NCBI GenBank assembly: GCA_947483545.1
Contig: CANKNP010000355.1
Span: 1-5,074, forward strand
Direction of reading: 5' to 3'
Source of the DNA: Deltaproteobacteria bacterium
Lineage (GTDB): Bacteria; Myxococcota; UBA796; SXON01
Length of the DNA stretch: 5,074 nucleotides
Positions 1-5,074 of this stretch are shown here, in pieces; the stretch's first letter is position 1, and each line of letters starts with the position of its first letter. The position numbers and the translations under genes were made by a program. The notes under the pieces were generated by a model. The model saw only the letters and a program-made list of their open reading frames with translations, made no database searches and was not told the origin of the DNA.

Positions 1-20
1 CCCGCCCGGGACGCAAACAC

Positions 21-25
21 GGGAG
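21..25 (+). promoter_or_regulatory. Shine-Dalgarno for the YedA-like gene
   Basis: GGGAG lies 6 bases before the TTG at 32, a normal distance for ribosome binding. It supports the TTG as the real start: the next in-frame ATG is codon 38, already inside the first membrane repeat. Any promoter lies outside or at the very edge of the window, since only 31 bases precede the gene. Confidence 0.6.
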
Positions 26-31
26 CCAGCT

Positions 32-922
32 TTGAACGCCCGGACTTCGTCCGGCGTTCAATTCTGGCTCCCCCTCTGCGTGCTCGCCGTCTGGCTGATC
101 TGGGGCTCGACCTACATCGCCATCGCGATCACGCTCGAGACCATGCCCCCCTTCGGCATGGCGGGCCTCCGGCTCACGATGGCGGGGCTTTTCATGCTCG
201 CCCTCTCCCGCCTTCGGGGCCTCCGCCTCCCCACGGGCGCCGAGTGGCGGAGCTGTGCGATCATCGGTGTCCTGATGTTCGTCGGGGGCAACGGCAGCGT
301 GGTGTTCGCTGAACAGACCGTTTCGTCCGGGCTGGTCGCGATCCTCGTTGGGGCGATGCCGTTGTGGACCGCCCTCATCGGGCTCGCGTACGGCGTGCGG
401 CCGGCGGGTCGGCAGTGGGCGGGCATCGCGCTCGGGATGGCAGGCATCGCGGTGCTGAACGCCCGTGGAGAGCTATCCGCGAACCCTGTCGCGGCTGTGG
501 GCCTGGCGCTGGGGTCGGGGGCTTGGGCGCTCGGGACCGTGCAGGGTCACCGCTGGCCGATGCCGCCAGGCACGATGGCGACAGCAGCCCAGCTCCTCTC
601 CGGCGGCTTGGCGCTGGCGTTGCTCTCGGCAGGCACCGGCGAGCGCATCGATCTGGGCAACATCTCCTTGCACAGTTGGCTCGCATTCGCCTATCTGCTG
701 GTGTTCGGATCGATCGTCGCCTTCACGGCCTACGGCTACCTGCTCAAGCACGCCTCGCTGCCGGTGGCGACCAGCTACGCGTACGTCAACCCCGTGGTGG
801 CCGTGTTCCTGGGGGCGTGGATCGGCGGGGAGCGCATCGGAACCGAGGGGCTTTCGGGCCTCGCGCTGATCGTGCTCGCCGTCCTCCTGGTCACGGCGCC
901 GACGGCAAAGCCGGTTCCTTGA
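32..922 (+). CDS. yedA: EamA/DMT-family exporter, YedA-like
   Basis: This is a drug/metabolite transporter superfamily protein of the inner membrane, predicted to export small molecules; the natural substrate is not known from sequence. Its 296 residues hold two EamA repeats (about 13-145 and 155-288), giving about ten hydrophobic helices. Recognisable motifs are WGSTYIAI (24-31), PPFGMAGLR (39-47), AEQTVSSGL (93-101), the repeat-2 stretch FGSIVAFTAYGYL (225-237) and ATSYAYVNPVVAVFLG (247-262) followed by GGE. These resemble E. coli YedA as I remember it along the whole length, including the inter-repeat NP-A and SGAWALG segments, and the length fits. The start is TTG, backed by a Shine-Dalgarno at 21-25. 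The stop lies 12 bases before the next gene and in the same frame. The family call is firm; the yedA symbol rests on remembered similarity and could be a paralogue. Confidence 0.9.
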   Translation: MNARTSSGVQFWLPLCVLAVWLIWGSTYIAIAITLETMPPFGMAGLRLTMAGLFMLALSRLRGLRLPTGAEWRSCAIIGVLMFVGGNGSVVFAEQTVSSGLVAILVGAMPLWTALIGLAYGVRPAGRQWAGIALGMAGIAVLNARGELSANPVAAVGLALGSGAWALGTVQGHRWPMPPGTMATAAQLLSGGLALALLSAGTGERIDLGNISLHSWLAFAYLLVFGSIVAFTAYGYLLKHASLPVATSYAYVNPVVAVFLGAWIGGERIGTEGLSGLALIVLAVLLVTAPTAKPVP

Positions 923-928
923 TACCTT
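915..928 (+). promoter_or_regulatory. putative leaderless promoter (-10 type) of the PEGA gene
   Basis: TTCCTTGATA (915-924) ends 10 bases before the ATG at 935. It can be read as an extended -10: TGA (920-922) followed by TACCTT (923-928), leaving 6 bases to the A of the ATG, the usual distance from a -10 hexamer to the transcript start. There is no Shine-Dalgarno before 935. The same 10-mer occurs at the same distance before the gene at 3833. No convincing TTGACA-like -35 is visible upstream. The assignment is inferred from the repeat and its spacing. Confidence 0.45.
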
Positions 929-934
929 CCGGCG

Positions 935-2203
935 ATGTTGGCCCTGCTGCTCACTCTTGCCGTGGATTCGGCGCTCGCTGCACCGCCCCGGGCCTACGTT
1001 GTCGGGCTCCATGTGCCCGGATTGGTTGGAGACTCTCCGGAGGAGGCGGCTGAGGCGCTCACGCGCGCGCTGGACAACACCGGAAAGGTGGACGCCTTCG
1101 ACCCGCTTGAAACCAGCCGGGTAATCGCAGGACGCGAGGCGTTGATCCTGGATGGTTACGCGCTGGGGCCGGGCCAGGCGCGCCTCGCCGAGGGCCGGGT
1201 GCTCTACGACAGGGCCCAGCCCGACCAGGCGATCCTGGTGCTGGAGGACGCCGCGCAGCAGTTGGCCGCGGGCCTCGCGGTCTCCACGGACGTGCGCTCG
1301 CTGCACGAGGCGCTGATGCTGCTCGGCGTCTCGTACGTGGGCTTGGGCGATGAAACCTCCGCCCGCGCGGCGTTCCGGCGTTCCGCGATCCTGGACCCCT
1401 CGCGGGAGCTGGACGCGGTGAACTACCCGCCTTCCGTAGTCTCCTTGTTCAACGAGGTGCGCGCCTCGGTCGCGAAGGAGAGCCCGGGTCGCATCGCCGT
1501 CACGGCGTCGGTGGACGCGGAGCTGTTCATCGATGGCAAGAGCCGTGGGCCTGTGGTCTCTGGCAGCATCGCGTTGGTCCCGGGCACGCACTACGTCCTG
1601 GTCCGATCCCCCGCAGGCGCCTCGCACTTCGAGGCGGTGGAGCTGAAGGCCGGCGGGAGCGTGAAAATCGATGCGCTCCTCTCCCAGCGCAGCGTCGGCA
1701 CCTCCGAGGACGATACGGCAGCCCGATCGAAGCAGACCCGCGAGCTGTACAAGGCCGTCGGGCAGTACGCCTCGGGGGGGCTTGTCGTGTTCGGCGGCGT
1801 GCTCCCAAGCGGTCAGGTTGCGCTGCAGCTCTACTCGCCGACGAGCGGCAATTTCTCGAAGATCCTGACGGCGGAGGCCGACGGTGATGCGGTGACCGCC
1901 ATCATCGATCTCGCGCCCGCGCTCGTGGCGTATATCGGTGAGAACGGCGATGTCCGCTCGGACCGGGTGAGCGCGCAAGTCGCGGCGCTCAACGTCGCTG
2001 AGAACGACGTGCTGGCCGGTCTGCTCTACGACCCGCCGGAGACCTCGGGGGGCGAGGCGACCGCCGGACGGGGTCCGAAGTGGTGGGTCTGGGCGGGGCT
2101 TGGCGCGGTGGTGGCCGGGGGCGGAGCGGCGGTGACGGCGGTGGCGCTGAGCGGCGGCGAGTCTGGACCCCAGGGGACCATCGAGCTGGGGCCGATCCCA
2201 TAG
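935..2203 (+). CDS. secreted PEGA-domain protein with TPR-like region and C-terminal membrane anchor
   Basis: The 422-residue protein has four parts. A short hydrophobic signal sequence (1-16, ending ALAA) lacks the usual positive N-terminus. A helical TPR-like region (about 80-165) includes LGVSYVGLGDETSARAAF (130-147). A PEGA-type beta domain (about 184-248) has the hallmark LFIDGKSRG (197-205) and VPGTHYVLV (215-223). Near the C-terminus, WWVWAGLG plus a Gly/Ala/Val stretch (383-405) forms one membrane helix, ending in GTIELGPIP. PEGA domains are surface/periplasmic modules linked to the cell envelope; no enzymatic motif is seen and the precise role is unknown. The ATG at 935 is the first possible start, because the previous gene's stop lies in this frame and no start codon falls between. 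There is no Shine-Dalgarno, and a putative leaderless promoter sits directly upstream. The glycosyltransferase gene follows after 7 bases, suggesting co-transcription. Confidence 0.8.
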   Translation: MLALLLTLAVDSALAAPPRAYVVGLHVPGLVGDSPEEAAEALTRALDNTGKVDAFDPLETSRVIAGREALILDGYALGPGQARLAEGRVLYDRAQPDQAILVLEDAAQQLAAGLAVSTDVRSLHEALMLLGVSYVGLGDETSARAAFRRSAILDPSRELDAVNYPPSVVSLFNEVRASVAKESPGRIAVTASVDAELFIDGKSRGPVVSGSIALVPGTHYVLVRSPAGASHFEAVELKAGGSVKIDALLSQRSVGTSEDDTAARSKQTRELYKAVGQYASGGLVVFGGVLPSGQVALQLYSPTSGNFSKILTAEADGDAVTAIIDLAPALVAYIGENGDVRSDRVSAQVAALNVAENDVLAGLLYDPPETSGGEATAGRGPKWWVWAGLGAVVAGGGAAVTAVALSGGESGPQGTIELGPIP

Positions 2204-2210
2204 GCCCGCG

Positions 2211-3584
2211 GTGAAGATCGTCGTCGTCGCGCACGGGCCGCCGGTGGACTTGGACCAGCCGGTCAGCGGGGGCGCGCTGCGGGCGTCCGTGCATGTGAAC
2301 GCGCTGGAGGGTGCAGGCCACGAGGTGGTCGTGATGCGGCGGGCGCAGGATGCGCCGGGCGGGTTCACGTCGCCGAGGGATCTGCGCCGGAAGGTGAGCG
2401 CGGCGCGACCGGACGCGGTGCTGTGCGTCGCGGTGGAGGAGGCGGGCGCGCTGCGGGGGATCGCACCGTTGTGCGTGGATCTCTACGCGCCGAGACTGCT
2501 TGAAGCCGCCTGGCAGGGGACACAGTCCGAGCAGGCGGGGGTGGCCCTGCGCGCCGTTCACGCGGCCGACGAAGTGCTGTTCTCCAACCCACGACAACGG
2601 TGGTTCTGGCTCGGGATCCTGGGGCTCGCGGGGTGGGATCTGGCGCAGCCCTGCGGGCGGGTGGTGCCACTGGCGTGCTTGCCTGGGCCGGGGCGGACCT
2701 CGCCAGCTCTGCCCTACGTGCTGATGGCGGGGCCGCGGTGGCCCTGGCAGGACGGATCGGTCGCGCTCGCCGAGGCGGTCAGGGCCGCGGGTGGGAGGGC
2801 GGAGGTGCGGGTGTACGGCGCCCCGAGCGGGGTCGCGGGCGTCCGGGAGATGGGGATGGTGTCGCGCCGCGAGTGGCTGGAGGCGTGCGCGGGGGCCGGG
2901 GCGATGTTGGACCGATACGCGCCACACCAGGAGCGGGAGCTGGCGATGTCGTTTCGTCAAATGGACGCGTTGGCGGCGGGGAGCCCGCTGATCAGCGACG
3001 CCGATACACCGCTCGGAGAGCAGCTTCGCAGGGGTGCCGGCTGGGTCGATGGCACGATCGCGGAGGCGGTGGAGGCCGCGCTGAGCTGCGCCTCAGGTGC
3101 GCCCGCCTTGAGCTCAGATCGGTCCGCAGCAGTTCAGGCGTTGGCGGCGACCTATGCCCCCGCGGTGACGGAGGCGCCCCTGCTGGCGTGGGTGCCGACG
3201 GCGCGGGCCCGGGGGGAGAGCGTGGTCGGGGCCGGCGCCAGGGTGGCCGCGGCGACGGCAAGGGCGTTGACGGCGGAGGGGCTGCAGGCCGCGGCTGTCG
3301 CCGAAGTGGCAAGCAAGCGGGCCGAGGTGGAGGCGCTGCACGGGCAGGTTCGCGCGTTGGTCAGCGCGGTGGAGTCGAGCGCGGCGGCGGTGGCGGACGT
3401 GGCGGCGTTTCGGCGTGAGACGGTCGGGGTGCTCGGGGCGCGGCTCGCGGGGGCGGATGCCACCCGCGAGCAGCTCGCGCAACACGTCGAGCGCCTCCGC
3501 GCAGATCTCGACAAGAAGAACGCCGAGATCGACGCGCTCACTGCAGAGCGGGATCGGCTGCAGCGGGTGTTTCGCTGGCGGTGA
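2211..3584 (+). CDS. GT-B (GT4-like) glycosyltransferase with C-terminal coiled coil
   Basis: This is a probable cytoplasmic sugar transferase for surface polysaccharide or O-antigen-type glycans; donor and acceptor cannot be read from the sequence. It opens with a Rossmann strand, MKIVVVAHGP, and a Gly-rich GGALRA loop (20-25), typical of GT-B folds. Family-like segments follow: DLYAPRLLEAAW (90-101) and QRWFWLGIL (129-137), which recall the D-Y-P-LE and QR-WLG motifs of a GT4 subgroup. A second Rossmann half begins near YVLMAGPRW (169-177), and the donor-side motif is ELAMSFRQMDALAAGSPLIS (243-262). Residues about 355-452 form an Ala/Arg/Glu-rich coiled coil ending in RLQRVFRWR. Family members often carry such tails before another domain; here the protein stops after the coil, at 457 residues. 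The start is GTG, chosen because MKIVVV is the natural GT-B beginning. No Shine-Dalgarno is visible, so translation may couple to the PEGA gene ending 7 bases upstream. Confidence 0.75.
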   Translation: MKIVVVAHGPPVDLDQPVSGGALRASVHVNALEGAGHEVVVMRRAQDAPGGFTSPRDLRRKVSAARPDAVLCVAVEEAGALRGIAPLCVDLYAPRLLEAAWQGTQSEQAGVALRAVHAADEVLFSNPRQRWFWLGILGLAGWDLAQPCGRVVPLACLPGPGRTSPALPYVLMAGPRWPWQDGSVALAEAVRAAGGRAEVRVYGAPSGVAGVREMGMVSRREWLEACAGAGAMLDRYAPHQERELAMSFRQMDALAAGSPLISDADTPLGEQLRRGAGWVDGTIAEAVEAALSCASGAPALSSDRSAAVQALAATYAPAVTEAPLLAWVPTARARGESVVGAGARVAAATARALTAEGLQAAAVAEVASKRAEVEALHGQVRALVSAVESSAAAVADVAAFRRETVGVLGARLAGADATREQLAQHVERLRADLDKKNAEIDALTAERDRLQRVFRWR

Positions 3585-3640
3585 AACGGGGCCACGGGCC
3601 GAAGCGCGATGCCGGTCACTTACGCTTCCCGGGGCGAGCC

Positions 3641-3668
3641 GTTAGCCGTTAGCCGTTGGCCATTAGGC
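3641..3668 (+). repeat. tandem heptamer repeat, 4 units, consensus GTTAGCC
   Basis: Four consecutive 7-base units read GTTAGCC, GTTAGCC, GTTGGCC and ATTAGGC. The first two are identical and the next two differ by one and two bases; a partial unit (AGCC) precedes the array at 3637-3640. The unit occurs nowhere else in the window and is AT-richer than its surroundings. It ends 14 bases before the start codon of the four-helix-bundle remnant, so it probably belongs to that element's 5' region. Its role is unknown. Confidence 0.75.
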
Positions 3669-3673
3669 AGTTC

Positions 3674-3678
3674 GGAGG
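3674..3678 (+). promoter_or_regulatory. Shine-Dalgarno of the IVS-protein remnant
   Basis: GGAGG sits 4 bases before the ATG at 3683. It is the strongest ribosome-binding site in the window, yet the gene behind it is truncated. It supports the idea that a real, translated gene once started here. Confidence 0.55.
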
Positions 3679-3682
3679 CCAC

Positions 3683-3820
3683 ATGCGCGACTTCAGAGAC
3701 TTGGCGGTCTGGCTGAAGGCTCACCAGCTCGGCGCGTTCCCCCGCCCATCCGATGCCCACGGGCGTTCGACGGCGGCGACGGACCGCAGGAGGGTGGGTC
3801 CAAGCCCGCCCATTCCTTGA
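3683..3820 (+). pseudogene. remnant of a four-helix-bundle (23S rRNA intervening-sequence, S23-type) protein
   Basis: The first 16 codons (3683-3730) encode MRDFRDLAVWLKAHQL. This matches the typical beginning of four-helix-bundle proteins of the IVS/S23 family (DF-L-VW-KAH-L), which are usually about 110-130 residues. The reading then continues with a Pro/Arg/Gly-rich sequence (GAFPRPSDAHGR...) unlike the family and stops at 3818-3820, giving only 45 codons. I checked the downstream bases to the next gene in the other forward frames and found none of the family's later motifs. A simple frameshift therefore does not explain it; a deletion or replacement after about 3730 does. Family members occur inside 23S rRNA intervening sequences of some bacteria and as stand-alone genes, and are related to the Avd accessory protein of diversity-generating retroelements. 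No rRNA or reverse transcriptase is seen here. A functional 45-residue peptide is possible but less likely. Confidence 0.6.
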
Positions 3821-3826
3821 TAGCTC
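3813..3826 (+). promoter_or_regulatory. putative leaderless promoter (-10 type) of the START-like/TPM/Tim44-like operon
   Basis: TTCCTTGATA (3813-3822) is identical in sequence, and in its 10-base distance to the ATG, to the site before the PEGA gene. As an extended -10 it reads TGA (3818-3820) followed by TAGCTC (3821-3826), with 6 bases left to the ATG at 3833. The hexamer is a poorer match than TACCTT. There is no Shine-Dalgarno, consistent with a leaderless transcript, and no clear -35 is visible. Confidence 0.45.
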
Positions 3827-3832
3827 CGCACG

Positions 3833-4357
3833 ATGCAGATCAACAGCACCTCTGTGATCCGGTACCCGCGGAGCCGGGTTTACCGGGCGTACCGCGATGA
3901 GATGTCGAATGTGGCGCCGTTCATGCCGAACATCCAGCAGATCAATGTGATCCGCCGAGAAGAGGCCGATGGATGCGTGAAGTTGCACAACGAGTGGGTC
4001 GGGAAAGGCGAGATCCCGCGCGTGGTACAGCACATCGTGAAGCCCGAGATGGTGCGCTGGGACGACCACGCGGTGTGGACCGACGCGGACTGGGGATGCA
4101 CGTGGGAGATCAAGCTGCGCGTGTTCACGGACGCGGTGAAGTGCCACGGGAACACGAAGATGGTCGAGGAAGCCGGGGGGACGCGCGTGATCCTGGCGGG
4201 CACGTTGGACATCAACCTGCGGGACATCCCGGGGGTGCCGAGGATCCTGGCGGGCACGCTGGCACCGGCGGTCGAGAAATTCATCGTGGCGCTCATCACG
4301 CCGAACCTGGAGCAGGTGAACACGTCACTCGCCCGATACCTGGACGCGAAGGGATGA
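3833..4357 (+). CDS. SRPBCC/START-like domain protein
   Basis: The 174-residue soluble protein has the layout of a START-like (SRPBCC) fold. A first strand INSTSVIRYP leads into a helix, VYRAYRDEMSNVAPFMPNI (16-34). A run of antiparallel strands follows, including CVKLHNEWVG (48-57), VWTDADWGCTWEIKLRVF (81-98), CHGNTKMVEE (104-113) and TRVILAGTLDINL (117-129). A long C-terminal helix runs over about 136-172 (LAGTLAPAVEKFIVALITPN...ARYL). Such domains bind lipids or other hydrophobic ligands in a central cavity; the ligand is unknown. The overall shape recalls DUF2505-type bacterial proteins and, more loosely, PRELI-like lipid-transfer domains, but I cannot assign a subfamily. No signal peptide or membrane helix is seen, so it is probably cytoplasmic. 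Its stop overlaps the next gene's start (ATGA at 4354-4357), implying translational coupling with the TPM protein. Confidence 0.65.
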   Translation: MQINSTSVIRYPRSRVYRAYRDEMSNVAPFMPNIQQINVIRREEADGCVKLHNEWVGKGEIPRVVQHIVKPEMVRWDDHAVWTDADWGCTWEIKLRVFTDAVKCHGNTKMVEEAGGTRVILAGTLDINLRDIPGVPRILAGTLAPAVEKFIVALITPNLEQVNTSLARYLDAKG

Positions 4358-4956
4358 CCGTCGAGGCGATTGCGGCGCAGGTCGAGGGGCTCGTCCGGGA
4401 GGTCGAGGCGGGTACGAGCGCCGAGGTGATCGTGGTGGTGGCGGGATCCTCGGGGTCGTATGGGCAGCCGCTGGGCTGGCTCGCGGCGGGGGTGAGTCTG
4501 GTGGCGACAGGGTTCTTCTGCTGGAGCCCGTGGGTGTTCGATGACCGCTGGATCCCGCTGGATGTGGTGGCCGTGACAGGCCTCGTGGTGGCGGCGGTCG
4601 CTGTGAACGCGCAGGCGAGGGCGTTCTTGGCGGGCAGCAGCGCGAGGAGGCGTGCCGTCGCGCTGGCAGCGGACGCTGCGTTCTGGCAGGAGGCGGCGCA
4701 CGCAACGCGTGGGCGGACCGGCGTGCTCGTCTACGTGAGCGTATTGGAGGGGATGGTCCTGGTTCGGGCGGACACCGCGATCCAGGTGGCGGTGCCGGCG
4801 GATCGCTGGAACGCCGCGGTCGGCGCGGTCAGCTCGGGCTCGATCACGCAGTTCGGCCCGAACATGCGGGCGCTTGGGGCGTTGCTCGCGGCGAGCTTGC
4901 CCAGGGCCGCAGACGACGTGAACGAGTCCCCCGACGCCGCGCGGGTGCGGCGATGA
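4354..4956 (+). CDS. TPM-domain (YgcG/COG3762-like) membrane protein
   Basis: This 200-residue protein belongs to the TPM (TLP18.3/Psb32/MOLO-1) group of short bacterial membrane proteins. The N-terminal part has TSAEVIVVVAGSSGSYG (21-37), the usual T-EIVVVV...SY segment. Two hydrophobic helices follow (about 40-60 and 67-86). The second TPM half carries ATRGRTGVLVYVSVLEG (117-133), a strand ending VRAD (137-140), W152 and a C-terminal NESPDAARVRR in place of the common NELPD. The split domain around two helices is typical of this subgroup, whose biochemical role is unclear. The ATG at 4354 is chosen over much earlier in-frame starts because it forms an ATGA overlap with the START-like gene and because family similarity begins there; the upstream reading is only a shadow of that gene. 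Its own stop overlaps the next start in the same way, so all three are likely co-translated. Confidence 0.8.
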   Translation: MTVEAIAAQVEGLVREVEAGTSAEVIVVVAGSSGSYGQPLGWLAAGVSLVATGFFCWSPWVFDDRWIPLDVVAVTGLVVAAVAVNAQARAFLAGSSARRRAVALAADAAFWQEAAHATRGRTGVLVYVSVLEGMVLVRADTAIQVAVPADRWNAAVGAVSSGSITQFGPNMRALGALLAASLPRAADDVNESPDAARVRR

Positions 4957-5074
4957 GGCGCCCAGCCCTGGCGCTCGTGCTGTTGTTGGCGCTCGCGGCC
5001 AGCGGCGATGCGTTCGGCCGCGCGGGCGGCGGGAATTCGTTCTCCGGCGGGTCGTCGAGCAGTGGGAGCAGCAG
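4953..5074 (+). CDS. probable Tim44-like domain protein, N-terminal part only
   Basis: The gene runs off the window end after 40 codons. It starts with a clear signal sequence: MRR, a hydrophobic run PALALVLLLALAA (4-16), then SGDAFG. A Gly/Ser-rich linker follows (RAGGGNSFSGG, 23-33, then a Ser/Gly run). A signal sequence followed by RAGGG-SFSGG and low-complexity Ser/Gly is characteristic of bacterial Tim44-like membrane proteins, which have a later membrane segment and C-terminal Tim44 domain, not visible here. Another exported protein with a Gly/Ser linker, such as a second TPM protein, is possible. The start overlaps the TPM gene's stop (ATGA at 4953-4956), which fixes the start codon and suggests coupled expression. 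Confidence 0.6.
   Translation, partial: MRRPALALVLLLALAASGDAFGRAGGGNSFSGGSSSSGSS

Noticed and set aside
910..933. Inverted repeat GCCGG ... CCGGC around the stop of the exporter gene
   Set aside because: A 5-bp stem with a 14-base loop and no T run is expected by chance in this composition; the TTGATA reading explains the region better.
473..2368. Very long minus-strand open frame (631 codons) covering the PEGA gene and part of the exporter gene
   Set aside because: It spans two well-supported plus-strand genes, its product is Arg/His/Pro-rich low complexity with no domain, and long antisense frames are expected at this GC content.
1989..2960. Minus-strand open frame of 323 codons under the PEGA and glycosyltransferase genes
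   Set aside because: The product is Arg/Pro-rich without a recognisable fold; it is the mirror frame of GC-rich coding sequence.
3601..3628. Possible hairpin GAAGCG ... CGCTTC after the glycosyltransferase gene as a terminator
   Set aside because: The stem is only 6 bp with a 16-base loop and no following T run; it is too weak to call.
3641..3668. Heptamer array as a CRISPR or telomere-like repeat
   Set aside because: The units are directly adjacent without spacers and only four in number, so it is a simple tandem repeat.
3973..4353. Upstream in-frame extension of the TPM gene
   Set aside because: The translated extension is Gly/Arg/His-rich shadow sequence of the START-like gene; the ATGA junction at 4354 and TPM similarity mark the true start.
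3880..4701. Minus-strand open frame of 273 codons under the START-like and TPM genes
   Set aside because: It overlaps two genes supported by family motifs and coupled starts, and shows no family features of its own.

Overview
The window is a GC-rich bacterial chromosome segment with tightly packed genes, all on the plus strand. The gene content suggests a myxobacterium or other Myxococcota member: a secreted TPR-like/PEGA protein with a C-terminal membrane anchor, a coiled-coil glycosyltransferase, and a START-like / TPM / Tim44-like cluster. This placement is inferred from protein style and composition, not from a marker gene.

Layout. (1) 32-922: a ten-helix EamA exporter closely resembling E. 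coli YedA, read from a TTG start with a clear Shine-Dalgarno. (2) 935-2203 and 2211-3584: a secreted PEGA-domain protein, followed 7 bases later by a GT-B (GT4-like) glycosyltransferase with a long C-terminal coiled coil; the two probably share a transcript. (3) 3585-3832: a 248-base gap holding four tandem copies of a 7-base unit (consensus GTTAGCC). A good Shine-Dalgarno follows, then the first 16 codons of a four-helix-bundle protein of the 23S rRNA intervening-sequence (S23/IVS) family, after which the similarity stops. This looks like the decayed or deleted remnant of such a gene. (4) 3833-4357, 4354-4956 and 4953 to the window end: a SRPBCC/START-like protein, a two-helix TPM-domain membrane protein and the beginning of a probable secreted/membrane Tim44-like protein. 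Each pair is joined by a 4-base ATGA stop/start overlap, so the three look like one translationally coupled operon.

Regulation. The two genes that begin transcription-unit-like blocks (935 and 3833) both lack a Shine-Dalgarno. Both carry the identical 10-mer TTCCTTGATA exactly 10 bases before the ATG. Read as an extended -10 element (TGA followed by TAnnnn), it would place the transcript start at or next to the A of the ATG, suggesting leaderless mRNAs. The matched pair of sites and the heptamer-repeat/IVS remnant are the most interesting non-coding signals here. I see no tRNA, rRNA, CRISPR array, transposase or intact mobile element.
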